In this document: positions 54,295 through 64,000 of the stretch, one piece after another
How positions within the stretch are numbered: the stretch's first letter is position 1
Layout: the number at the start of each line of letters is the position of its first letter
Assembly (NCBI GenBank): GCA_037367355.1
Contig: CM074698.1
Coordinates: 2,170,001-2,234,000 of the forward strand
DNA from: Neoscytalidium dimidiatum
Lineage: Eukaryota; Ascomycota; Dothideomycetes; Botryosphaeriales; Botryosphaeriaceae
DNA length: 64,000 nt
Reading direction: 5' to 3'
Translations under genes and position numbers: made by a program
The notes under the pieces: generated by a model
The model's input: the letters and a program-made list of their open reading frames with translations, nothing else
Databases searched by the model: none
What the model was told of the DNA's origin: nothing

Positions 54295-57200
54295 TTAAGA
54301 GTTGAGGAGGTTCTGGACATTCGCCCACTTTTGTCGAAGTGCTTCGTGATCAGCATTAATCTGAGAGGAGGAGATCCCTTCGAGTCAGTGATCTAACTTT
54401 CCAAGCCAATTGTTCAAGAACAATAGAGGTAGTACTGACCTGTGCCCACTGAAGCTTCGTCTCCACAAGTTCCTTCTCTGCCTCCGCCAATTGCTCCTCG
54501 AGTGCCCTGTTGGCAGTTTGAACCTCACTGTTGCGGCGCATAGCAAGACTCAGCTGTTCCTGCATGCGGTCCTCGACCTCTTGGCCTTGAAGATCCACCA
54601 ATTTCCTCAGCTCATCGACTTGGCCCCTCAAACTCTCGTTCTCGTCCGCCAGACGTTCATTTTCGACCTTTGTGCGAACGAGTTCAGAGGCTAGGGCTAC
54701 ATGTTCTGTATCTGACTTCTCAGTGCGCTCCTCGAGCGTGCGGACCTTGGCTGCCAAAGAGGACACCGTCGCCTTGAGGCCTTCCAATTCAGCCTCACGT
54801 TCCTTCTCAAGGCGTTGTTTCTCCCTCCATTCGTCCGCATAGGTCTGGAGCATCTCCTTTGTGATCTTGACAGAGCAAGCATCTTGGACAAGCACATCGG
54901 CACGGTACACTTCTTTGTCGACGCCGCCAGCGCTGCCGAAGAAGCCAGATTCCAAGAGCGAGGACTGGCTGGGAGCTTTGTCAATATAGACGTCGAACAG
55001 GCGTTCCTTCAGGAAGGTCGTAAGCTGCGACATGTCTTTCATCTCCAGGAGAGTCTGAGCATTCTTTTGCATCAGAACGATCCCGAACTTCAGAATTGCC
55101 GATTCCAGACCTTCGCTGAGGATGAGATCGTAGATGCGCAGGACGAGCTGAAGCGGGAAGCGGTAAGCAAACAGTGTCAGGAACCACTGAGTCGCGTAAA
55201 GTTGGGGCGAGACGCCTCGGCGGTGCAAGTGGCAGTAAAGTGCAGGCTCAAAGTCCTCGAGGAGGCGCTCGAACTGGTAGAGGTGTAGGTGAAGTCCAGG
55301 CATATCATGGATAAACATGTCCCGAAGGCCATACTTGTTCATCAGGCGTACTAGGAGGCAGAAAGCCTCCTCCTCAGGCATCTTGGTTGCTGTCAGTACT
55401 CGGGTAACATGAAGAGAGATCAACAAGACTTACGTTGAATAGCAAAGGCATGGCAATGAAGTTGACGCCCTGGGGGTATCCGACTTCAGCGTCGAACAAA
55501 GCGTATGCCTTGCAAAGGTTGAACAGCCCATCTTGCAAACCAGCAGCCATCAGATACTTCGAGTAACTTGTTCTAGCACCAAGGTCGCGCTTAATCTGCT
55601 TCTCCAGCTTCTGTAGAGCTGCCGCATCCTCTTTCTGTCTCTTCTTCCTTTCCTCCAGAAGCTTCGCCGACGTCTGAGGATCATGTGAGCCGTTCTGGGT
55701 AGGTGATCTCATGCCATTCGTGCCGTTCGCAGTTCCTCCAGTTGTCGTCGTCGCCGGTGTGGAATAGTCCGAGTGCGCAGAGGAAGCAGAAGATGTCACA
55801 GATTCCTTTTTCTTGTGGACATCCTCGCTGCTGTCATTGCGAGAGAGCTGAGGAAGATTCGAGAGCACCTTCTCCTTGTCCGTGCCTCGAGCAACTAATT
55901 CTTTATACACACTCTCCAGCTCCTCGTTCTTACTTTGCGCAAGAACCTGCCAAACCACACCTCTGATGGGCTGTGGAATACCGCTAGCAATGGCGCCATT
56001 GAGTTCTTCAGCGCTAGTCCTGGCCACAGCGGCAGGGCCTTCGTAGACCACGGATTGCCAAAGATCCCAGTCCACAGGCGGCAAATCATCAGCATCGGGC
56101 CCAATAGCTGTTCCTGCGGCGGTTCCGGGCGCAAGGTTCGGGTTGACTATGGGCTGATGGGTTGTCGCACCAGGGCTGGAAGAGACGCGGGTCATTGGCG
56201 GGGCATGTTCATCCTTTTCGCCTGGAACACTGACGCTCAAGGATCTACCAGCTGCACCACCGCCGTTGACAGGCACAAGGTCGACTTCTCCCTCCTCATC
56301 AATAGCAATGCCTGCCTCTTCGCGCATGCGGGCAAACTTGAAGCGGTCCTTGAGGCTGTGGCGGCTAGAACGTGCGCTGTTGGTTCCATTGCTGCCTTCG
56401 TGTCCATTTTCCATGTCGTTGTTGCTGCCGACTGTTGCAACGGATGCGTTTGTACCTCGTCGGCTTGTCTCCTTGGAAGGTGGCGGCGAGTTCTTCTTGT
56501 CACTGCTTCCTCTCGACAGCCATGCGAATGGACTTGTGAGGGAGCGCTTCGGAGCTGGGGGAGGGGCGGTGAGCTCTTGTTTCACAGGCGGCGGCGGCGG
56601 CGGTGGAGGGAATTGGACAGAGGGAATCTGCCCCGACAAGCCTTGCATGGAGCCGTTGGAATCGCGATCGACGGGCTTAGGTGGCAGTTCTGAGAGTGTC
56701 GAGTTGCGCGAGTGATTTGCGGACTTCTTGCCCTCTATAGGATTTGTTAGTGAGACATTCCGTGACGTGGGCCGATCCTTCCCCAAGCCCTTGCGACTGC
56801 CATAATAGCATGTTGTTGCTGCATGTTATGCCCCAGGCTCTTGCAACAGCTCCAGGGCTGATCCCGGGATCGCCAGCATGCCTGCAACAGCTCCGCCGCG
56901 GGCTAGGAGAAGTGCTGCTTACCTTCGTCGAGGTTTACGTCGTCCAGGGACTCATTCGAGAGCACGCTGGTCGAGGTGAGTAGCGGCGACTTTGTCGGGC
57001 TGGCATCCTCTTCTTTATCGTCGGGTTTGTCCTCCACCTTATTGTCGTCGTGCGCGGGATCTTGGCTTTGGCTTTCCATGTGAGCAACAGGCACAGGGGG
57101 CACCTGCGGCACTTCCGAATCCCTCTTGTTCAAGGTAGTCCTCGAGTCTGTCGATGAGCGGCGGCCGGTGAGCGAGCGTTCGCCAGAGTGTGAGCGAGCC

Positions 57201-57343
57201 ATGCTTGCAGCGTCTTCGAAGGTGTCCTGAGCAAAGGAGTTGGCGTTAGCAGGAAACCCCTCCTCCCTTGCAGCTCCCACGCGAGCACCTACATTTTCGT
57301 GGTCAGAGCTCCCGGTCTGGGGCCGTGATCTGTCTTCCTCCAT
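54295..57343 (-). CDS. GYP5: GYP5-type TBC-domain Rab GTPase-activating protein
   Basis: Four exons (57343-56923, 56734-55434, 55381-54440, 54360-54295) encode 909 residues, close to yeast Gyp5 in length. About 390 N-terminal residues are disordered, with proline runs (FPPPPPPPPVKQE) and many Ser. The TBC domain covers about 390-600: GIPQPIRGVVWQVLAQSKNE, then IKRDLGART (arginine finger) and VGYPQGVNFIAMPLLFN (glutamine finger), followed by MPEEEAFCLLVRLMNKYGLR, HLHRRGVSPQLYATQWFLTL and YDLILSEGLESAILKFGIVL. A long coiled coil fills about 660-880 (EKEREAELEGLKATVSSLAA). The last exon adds INADHEALRQKWANVQNLLN. The splice at 55434/55381 rejoins LLFN and MPEEEAF. Gyp5 acts on Ypt1/Sec4-class Rabs in polarised secretion (yeast knowledge); the target here is inferred. 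Confidence 0.92.
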
Positions 57344-58891
57344 ATTGGGATGTGGGTGATTGTGAAGATGTGTTGGGTCGGGCGGGCAAGCTGCGGTCAG
57401 ATATGCGGGCTGCCGAGGATTGTTGTCGAGTACGAGGTGGGCGCTCGGGGGGTTGTGTGGGCTGGGGGTTGGCGGGGAGTCAATGGCGGACTCAGCACAA
57501 GGGGCGGCTGGTCAGGCGTCGTGTCCGCAGGGCGATTGTTGTTGAGAGGGTGGAGGGCAGCGGGAGGCTGGTGTTGTCGATGTTGATGGTCAAGCGAACG
57601 CGCAGCTTGTTTAACCACGAAGATCCACCGACACGGCCGCCGAACGGGAAGGGGAAAGCCACTCGAGGAGCCACGGCAGCGCGGCGATCAGCGCCCAAGC
57701 GCGCGCTCTTCCAGCCTCCGGCGATCCCGCCAGCGTGACTCTTAGGGAGAGGGGGGCTCGCAGCGCAGGAGCAGCCTCTATTATTTTTTTTCCGGGCGTC
57801 CTTGCGTTGCGGAGCCTTCTCTGCAGCGGCGTGGGCACAACATATGCCGGCTGGGCTGAACCGGCGTGCGGGAGCTGTCACCGTTATCCTTCGCGGCAGC
57901 TTCCATGCCGTTGCTTCGATGGCGCGACCCTTAACTTGAAACACGCACTTGTGGGGAGACCCTGGCTGCCTGGCCCGCGATGCCAAGCCTAAAGTACTGC
58001 TACCAGCACTCGTGGACGCACGCATCTACAACCTCCTTTTCTTTGTCGGTATTGTTGCTTTTTGGCCCAACGGTGGCGGCGTGTGTCGCGGCGCATTTAC
58101 CGGGTGCGCCTGTCCGCGCCGTTGCTCTGCTAGTCCCCTATCTTTCTCAGCCGAACCGCGTTTCGAAACTTGAAGAATGCTTATGCGGAGTATTTTTAGC
58201 ATGGCCAACCGGTCGACTAGACGGTCCCTACCCGGCATGCCTCTCCGATTGCCAATGTTTCACCCAGCCACACGCACCTGTGAGTGGCCACTCCGTCACA
58301 ATTAGGTTGAAGAGCGCACCAGATGACCCCGCCGGTTTACACTACACCGTGTACTTTCACATGAGCGGCCGATGCATTCACCCGGAAACTAGTTTTGCCT
58401 TTCGGCTGCTCCACCTGGAGGTCCGGACTAGATTATCAGCTCCCTATAGAGGTAAGCGCTCCGTGGTCCGGTCGCACAGGTGCACGCAGTAGTCTCTCAT
58501 ACTTCTGTGCGTGGGCTAAGCTTCCACATCTGCTTATCGCCTTGATGCATACCGGAACGCAAAGGTGGCATCGGAAATGCAAGCAAGGGAGGCCCAGACA
58601 CCGCTAGCCCTGGAACCCGTATGGGCAGGTTTGGTAAATGGATTCCAATAGTACGCCGAGTAGCAGGTATAATCGCACACTGATTTGCACCAGTCGTCGG
58701 ACCGCCCAGTGACTGCATTCACTGCTTTGAATCGCTGACGCGTAACGGAGTTGCTGCCACGGTACATGAGATATGCCAAGACACATTTATATAAGAGTGA
58801 GCGAATGATAATTCGAATTGAATCTGCTCTACTTTTCTCTAATTTGTGACTAAGTGCCGGGAGCCGCCCCTGCACGAGGAGATCCCGATGT
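57344..58891. other. 1.5-kb spacer between GYP5 and TRP5
   Basis: Contains the GYP5 promoter and leader at the left and the TRP5 3' untranslated region at the right. The TRP5 reading frame stays open without splicing to 58534, which is misleading (see TRP5). No gene supported. Confidence 0.6.
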
Positions 58892-61353
58892 TTAAACTGC
58901 GAAAAGTCGATTAGCTTCCGCAATATCCAAAAAGGCGGAATATCAAGCTTGCAGGGCAAATACTCACACCTCAGATCCCAGCCAATCTGCGGGCCTAGCT
59001 TGGGCAGCTCCTCGGCCACACTCTGGACGTCCTTGTCGCCCCTGCCGCTAAGGCAGATGACAATGTCCTTGTCCTTATCCATCGTCTTAGCAAGCTCGAT
59101 CGCTCCGTAGATCGCGTGTGCCGACTCGAGAGCTGGGATTATTCCCTCGAGCTGGGCAATGAGGCGGAATCCAATGAACGCCTCGGCATCGGTAGCAGCG
59201 ATGAACTTAGCCCTCTCCGAATCCTTCCAGGAAGACAGCTCTGGCCCAACGCCAGGGTAATCAAGACCGGCAGACACAGAATGGGTGTCACTGATTTGGC
59301 CGTGCTTGTCTTGCAGAACGTAAGTGCGCACACCGTGCAAGACACCTTTGGTACCGCCGCTGAGCGTGGCGCTGTGTCTGTTGGTGTCGAGACCGTCACC
59401 GCCGGCTTCAACACCAAGAAGCTTGACGCTGGGATCGTTGGCGAATGGATAGAACATGCCGACAGCATTACTACCACCACCAACGCAAGCAACGACGGCA
59501 TCAGGGAGCTTGCCGCGCTTAGCCAGCATCTGCTCCTTAGTTTCGTTTCCAATCACCGACTGGAACGTGCGAACGATAGTAGGGAATGGATGGGGTCCAA
59601 TGGCGGAACCAATGATGTAGTGCGTAGTTGACAAGTTAACTACCCAGGAGCGCAGCGCTTCGTTGACCGCGTCGCGGAGAGTCCGCGAGCCAGCCTCGAC
59701 AGCCACGACCTGGGCACCGAGAAGCTTGATACGGAAGACGTTGAGAGCTTGACGTCTAACATCCTCCGCGCCCATGTAGATGGTGCACTTCATGCCGAAC
59801 TTGGCACAGACAGTCGCGGTAGCCACACCATGCTGGCCAGCACCAGTCTCAGCAATGATCTCAGTCTTGCCAAGTCTGCGTGCCAGCAGGATTTGACCGA
59901 GAGCATTGTTGATCTTGTGACTGCCGGTGTGATTGAGATCCTCTCGCTTGAGCCAAATGTTGGCGCCTCCAGCGTGTTCGGTCAAGCGTTCAGCCAAATG
60001 CAACTGTCCTGGCCGACCCATGTAGGGGTAGTAGGACCTGTATTCTTCCCAGAACTTTGGATCATTCTTGGCTTCATTGAAGCCCTTTTCCAGTTCAGAC
60101 AGGCAGTCCATGAGCGATTCAGGAACGTACTGGCCTCCGAATTCGCCGAATCGCGCAGGAAGGGCATCGGGGTTGGCAGACCCGTCGACGTTAAGAGCTT
60201 CAATCTGGTCGGCCAGACCAGGCCCATCAGGGACATCGCTATCCTTGATGACCTTGTCAACCTGAACTCCCTCCGGCTCCCGAGCCTCGCCAAGGGCCTC
60301 AACAATTCCAACCTCACGTGTAGTACTATTCTGGCCGGGGGCGCGTCCAGTGATGGAACTGCAGTACTCCTGAACCTTCTTGGCACCTTCTCCGGGAGCC
60401 GCAGAACCCAGTACGTTGATAATCTGGCTACCAATGACGACGCCTTCAGAGAGCTTTCCAACACTCTCGAAGTGGTCCCTTGTGCTGACACCAAAGCCAA
60501 CAGCAGCGGGGACGTTGCCTGAGTATTTGTGGACACGAGCAAGAAGCTCAGGAAGGGCAGCGTTTAAAGTTCCAGTGGCGCCAGTAACGCCCATGCGAGA
60601 GACGACGTAGATGAAGGAGTCAGCGATCTTGCACAAGACACGCATGCGCGCATCCGAAGTGGCAGGGGCAATCAGAGGGATGTAAGAGAGCCTGGGCGGG
60701 TCAGCTTTGTTATTTCATGTAGATTATGCCTGCACGCACCCGTAGCTGGAGCAGAAGTTGCGGAAGCGGACGGCTTCCTCGGGAGGAAGGTCCACGATAA
60801 TAAAGCCGTTCACACCAGCGTCCTTTGCATCCTGGAGCATCTTCTCCTCGCCATAGCTGAGCAGAGGGTTATAATACCCCATGAGCATGACAGGAGCACG
60901 CAGGCCACGCGCGCGAGCGTCACGAACCATTTGGAGGACCTGGGAAGTATTGACTCCATGCTTAAGAGCAACCTATACATCCTCATGAGCGCCTGCTTTG
61001 TTTGAAAAATATATTGCGCAAATCGTGCGTGGACGTACAGTGTTTGCCTTCTGGATAGTCGGACCATCAGCGATAGGGTCGGTGAAGGGCATGCCGAGTT
61101 CAATGACATCTAAGCACTCATCAGCTTGTTGTTCATGGCGAGGCTTACAGCCCTTAACTTACCAGCGCCACCGGCTTCCATTGCCAGCAGAATATCAGGG
61201 GTTTCCTGTGGTGTGGGATAGCCAGCCGTCACATAGGTGACAAGAGCAGGCTGTATATGTGTCAGATACCACTGTTCAAGTGTTGCAATATGAGCAACGT
61301 ACCCTCTGCTCCTTCTTGCACTGCTGGAAAGTTTTGCGGATATGGTCGGCCAT
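58892..61353 (-). CDS. TRP5: Bifunctional tryptophan synthase (alpha-beta fusion)
   Basis: Six exons (61353-61303, 61250-61163, 61109-61039, 60972-60740, 60691-58968, 58896-58892) encode 723 residues. The enzyme converts indole-3-glycerol phosphate plus serine to tryptophan. The alpha half has [20 protein letters not shown] with catalytic Glu50 and Asp61. The linker is about residues 262-325. The beta half begins near [15 protein letters not shown] (327) and carries the PLP lysine in [12 protein letters not shown] (about 407) and the phosphate loop [10 protein letters not shown]. The last intron (58897-58967; GTGAGT donor, GCTAATC branch, CGCAG acceptor) splits the final Phe codon, so the terminal exon supplies only TT plus the stop TAA and gives the canonical end GWDLRF. 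Without that splice the frame continues about 145 codons to 58534, which I regard as artefact. Perfect TGASTCA sites lie upstream. Confidence 0.95.
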
Positions 61354-61482
61354 GGTGGGCGAATCGTTGCCTCAATTGGCGTATGAATTAGTGTGAGAGG
61401 TTGTGAGGAGTCCGCAATCCGGGGAAGAGTAGAGATATGAAGGCTCGAGGAGAGGTGGGTGCCAGTGGGGTCACAGCGTCAT

Positions 61483-61489
61483 GAGTCAA
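61483..61489. promoter_or_regulatory. Gcn4/CpcA-type site TGAGTCA, proximal
   Basis: A perfect TGA(G/C)TCA heptamer 130 bases upstream of the TRP5 ATG, a normal distance for general (cross-pathway) amino-acid control in fungi. Binding is inferred from motif and gene function only. Confidence 0.7.
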
Positions 61490-61932
61490 CTCGTTAATGA
61501 ATTTCTCGGAGGGCCGGCGTGGAGGGGCGAACAAAGCCGAAAGCGGGAGATATGCCGATCCCGCCGACCTGCATACTGGCCGGAGATCCAGCCCAGCCTG
61601 TCTGCATCAGCTAATTGTGCGCCAACAATTGGATGCCGCCATCGACTGGACTACCGACAAAAATTTCTCTCGTCTCCAAAAATTTCGCCTCTGAATCACG
61701 GCGCAAACGCAGTAGATTTTCTTGCAAGTGGTTGATTCACCGGTCGCCCGATTTCGTCCGCCTTGACGCCACGTTAAGCACACAGCCCTGCTAAAGCTGC
61801 TTCCGTGCAAGCAAAATCAGAGATCCTATCGGACCTTCTGACTCGAGTAATCTACTATCGTGCTGTTTATACGAATCCTGCAGGAAAAGCGTTCATGAAC
61901 AATATGACGTGAAGCCACGTTTTCTCAAAATT

Positions 61933-61939
61933 TGACTCA
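61933..61939. promoter_or_regulatory. Gcn4/CpcA-type site TGACTCA, distal
   Basis: A second perfect heptamer 580 bases upstream of TRP5 and about 135 bases beyond the PRE8 stop. It may be too far to matter or may belong to neither gene. Confidence 0.45.
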
Positions 61940-62073
61940 TACCAGCATGCATATCATTTCGTAGTTGATTAGTCTACAACGGACGCCCGCCATGGGCAAT
62001 CTACCAGACCCATACCGTGTCGCTAACCCGAAAGCAGAGTGCTGATATGCACAAATGCCGGGCGCATGAGAGC

Positions 62074-63134
62074 TCACAAGTTCGTCAGATAGTCCTCAAC
62101 CTCCTGCGGGCTAAGCTTCCGGAACCTGGGGCCTCTGGCACCCTCCACGCCCTCATATCCAAGCAGGCGATCCTCCGGCGGACCTACGATACCTGCTAAT
62201 GGTTAACAGTTTATCTCCGCGCAAGCGGGAATAGCACTTACCAATCTCCACAGTGTCGCCATTCATTTCTCCTTCAATAGTCTCCTTCAGCGTAAGCAGA
62301 GCGATGTGGATGGCATCTTCCAACTCTAAGCCCTCAGTATAACGCTTCTCCAAGAATGTCTTCGCACTAGTCGCGCTCTTGCCGATCGCAGTAGCTTTCC
62401 ACGGAAAATAACTGCCGCTGGGGTCGACCTGGTACAGACTGGGGCCACCCTTCAAGATACCGCCAGTCTTACCAGCCACCTTTTTCTTCTCCTCATCCTT
62501 ATCGCCGGTGCTGGAGTCTACTTCGGGCTCGATGCCTTCATCCCAGCCTGCAATAAGCAAGCTAACACCGTACGGCCGCACACCACCAGACTGAGTGGCC
62601 TCCTGCATAACACGGGCAACATCCTGCACCAATATCCTCGTGGGAGGGTACTCGTTGTAGATGCGCTTGTAGCCAGTGTGCGAGACCTTGCGTGCCTTGT
62701 CCACAAGGATGCGGTAGTCGGGGCCCATGCCTGAGTAGACCATGCCAATGTCAGGCGTTATAAGGCTGATTTTCGACGAGGACTGGGCATCGATGAGCGG
62801 GGAGGACGACTTCTTCTCGGTGGCTAGCACGATGCCGTTTGTCGCTGAGTTTCACATTAGTATGACCTATTTAGCTCAGTGGTTCACGATGGATGCTCGT
62901 ACCCTTAATACCTAACGATGTAACACCTTGGTTGACAGCATTGAGAGCATACTCTATCACCGTGGTCAGCATACTTCATGTCTGGAAGGGCCTTCCTAAC
63001 TTCTAAGGAGCCTTACCAATCTGCACGAGCTTTCCGCTAAAGGATATGTTAGTATGATGGTAGCCTTGGCTTTGGGTGGGTTGTATTTACCTGGGCGAGA
63101 AGGTGGTGAGCGAGAACGAGTAACGATCCGCCAT
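62074..63134 (-). CDS. PRE8: 20S proteasome subunit alpha2
   Basis: Five exons (63134-63091, 63036-63017, 62953-62903, 62844-62242, 62192-62074) encode 278 residues; exon 2 is only 20 nt. The spliced N-terminus, [20 protein letters not shown] then [20 protein letters not shown], carries the proteasome alpha signature. The core continues with [37 protein letters not shown] and [16 protein letters not shown]. Compared with the usual 235-250 residues, there is an insert at about 141-172 ([20 protein letters not shown]), which falls in a loop and is charged; similar inserts occur in filamentous fungi as I recall them. The C-terminus after the last intron is [20 protein letters not shown] then VEDYLTNL. 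The subunit forms part of the outer gating ring in nucleus and cytosol. Confidence 0.95.
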
Positions 63135-63688
63135 ATTGGACTCGCTGTGGAGGTAGAGAGATTGAGGCGGAGAAGGTTCGGAGGGAGAAAAACACCGGCT
63201 GCAAGCGGTGTGGAGAGGATGGCGGAGAGATGGAAGGCGGCGATGTATGAAGCTGGTGTTGGAGCTTGGAGCTGTAGGCAAGCTCGCATTACGCGGTTGG
63301 ACGCTCGCGCCGACACAAGTGCCAAGACTCAGCTCACGTGCGAAGCGGACGTTCGGCAAGCGCCACAAAATTGAAGAGGCCACGACGGGCTTTTTCTTCT
63401 GGCGACTTCTCTGCCTTCTCCCAAGCCTCAGCGCACTCATTTAAGGGACTCAGCCGCCCATGATGAGCATGGCGATGCAGCTGCGCCAAGCTGTCCGCCG
63501 TTCACCCGCATCTTTATCATCATTGCTGTGCACTTAACCATTTCTCTTCCAGGCACCACTGATCTTTTCCGAACAAAGCCTCTGGCCGCTAAACACAACA
63601 CTTAGGTCTACAGTACACACCTTCTGCCTTTGTTAAGGCTTCGTTGTACACTCTCTGCCCAGCTGCAAACTCCTCAATCCTTCCGACG
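63135..63688. promoter_or_regulatory. Divergent promoter region of PRE8 and the RING-CH gene
   Basis: 554 bases separate the two start codons, so both promoters lie here. I found no exact copy of the yeast proteasome-control element GGTGGCAAA. Confidence 0.55.
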
Positions 63689-64000
63689 ATGGCGTCGAGT
63701 GGATTCCAGGCAGCACCAGGCTGGCGCTGGCCGGATGAGTTTCCGCGATCAGCCGAAGGTCCCACCAGCACAGCGCCCACCGACGATTCTCAAGCTCACC
63801 AACGTGCAAAACCAACCAGTTCATCAAGTATGCCAGGATGGTACGAGCCTGATGAGGAAGTGCGGCATCCGAATGCAACCGCCCAACCTGCAGGAGCAGA
63901 GAACAGGAAGAGCAGGCGGAACCGCTTTTATGGCCCCCGGACTTGTCGCATCTGCCTTGAAACAGTCCTGCCAACTTTTAACCAGCCTTCTGAAAACCTT
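63689..64000 (+). CDS. RING-CH (RINGv) protein, N-terminal part, cut by the window edge
   Basis: From the ATG at 63689 the frame is open for 104 codons to the edge. The first 80 or so residues are polar and disordered (MASSGFQAAPGWRWPDEFPR ... SSSSMPGWYEPDEEVRHPNA). A basic stretch (RKSRRNRFYGP) then leads into RTCRICLETVLPTFNQPSEN, the start of a RING-CH zinc finger (C-x2-C), as found in MARCH-type membrane ubiquitin ligases. Later zinc ligands and any membrane segments lie outside the window. Start choice: this is the first ATG in the frame with coding-like sequence after it. The RING-CH assignment is fairly strong by motif, but ligase function is inferred. Confidence 0.75.
   Translation, partial: MASSGFQAAPGWRWPDEFPRSAEGPTSTAPTDDSQAHQRAKPTSSSSMPGWYEPDEEVRHPNATAQPAGAENRKSRRNRFYGPRTCRICLETVLPTFNQPSENL

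Larger units (their letters stand above)
61354..62073. promoter_or_regulatory. TRP5 promoter region and PRE8 3' end
   Basis: 720 bases between the TRP5 start (minus) and the PRE8 stop (minus). It contains two perfect Gcn4/CpcA-type heptamers, listed separately, and a near match TGACTCG around 61839. No gene is seen. Confidence 0.65.

Noticed and set aside
53924..54328. Minus-strand frame with a hydrophobic stretch (LAIPIVVILVSISLA) after GYP5
   Set aside because: It overlaps the last GYP5 exon in another phase and lies in its 3' region; no evidence of splicing or initiation there.
58534..58891. C-terminal extension of tryptophan synthase
   Set aside because: A good 71-nt intron restores the family's normal WDLRF end; the extension has no resemblance to anything and lies in AT-rich sequence.

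Overview
The window is nuclear DNA of a filamentous ascomycete (Pezizomycotina; the class cannot be fixed from sequence alone, though a Dothideomycete-like fungus would fit). The reasons are short GT-AG introns with CTAAC/CTGAC-like branch sites, an intron-containing tRNA-Phe, and fungus-typical proteins: an AcuK-type Zn2Cys6 regulator, bifunctional tryptophan synthase, Gyp5, SPO22/ZIP4 and a Mug190-like C2 protein. Genes are single transcription units on both strands, spaced roughly 3-4 kb apart, with long gene-poor spacers. There is no operon, no CRISPR array and no evident secondary-metabolite cluster.

Layout. 1-249: start of an unrecognised minus-strand gene running off the left edge. 4345-6260 (-): secreted, membrane-anchored arylsulfotransferase-like protein. 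8149-8253 (+): tRNA-Phe(GAA) with a 32-nt intron. 8886-12430 (-): RFC1, sharing a short divergent spacer with MRPL16 (12798-13546, +). 13851-16592 (-): low-complexity protein of unknown function. 18351-18970: cluster of foldback repeats, with one more copy at 3853-3943. 19025-20116 (-): NFU1. 24436-26554 (+): MFS sugar/polyol transporter. 29208-30550 (+): MOB1. 32118-35491 (+): GH63-like glycosidase. 36055-37263 (+): CENP-Q/Fta7. 38864-40986 (+): acuK. 42286-45877 (+): SPO22/ZIP4. 46578-50427 (-): Mug190-like SMP/C2 protein. 51031-52683 (+): N-acetylglucosamine-6-phosphate deacetylase. 54295-57343 (-): GYP5 RabGAP. 58892-61353 (-): TRP5. 62074-63134 (-): proteasome alpha2 (PRE8). 63689-64000 (+): start of a RING-CH protein running off the right edge.

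The genes are mostly housekeeping: DNA replication (RFC1), mitochondrial translation and Fe-S assembly (MRPL16, NFU1), kinetochore and mitotic exit (CENP-Q, MOB1), meiosis (SPO22), gluconeogenesis control (acuK), membrane traffic and contact sites (GYP5, Mug190-like), amino-acid synthesis (TRP5), protein turnover (PRE8) and amino-sugar catabolism (deacetylase). They do not form one pathway. Exon structures were assembled by hand from splice sites, reading phase and remembered family conservation. They join to open frames with phases that close, but no transcript or alignment was available.

The points most worth a second look are: the foldback repeat family; a 546-nt MOB1 intron that is an exact multiple of three and has no stop codon; micro-exons that carry half of the AcuK zinc cluster; a TRP5 terminal exon with only five coding bases; and perfect Gcn4/CpcA-type sites upstream of TRP5. 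I did not find a convincing wholly new biological system.
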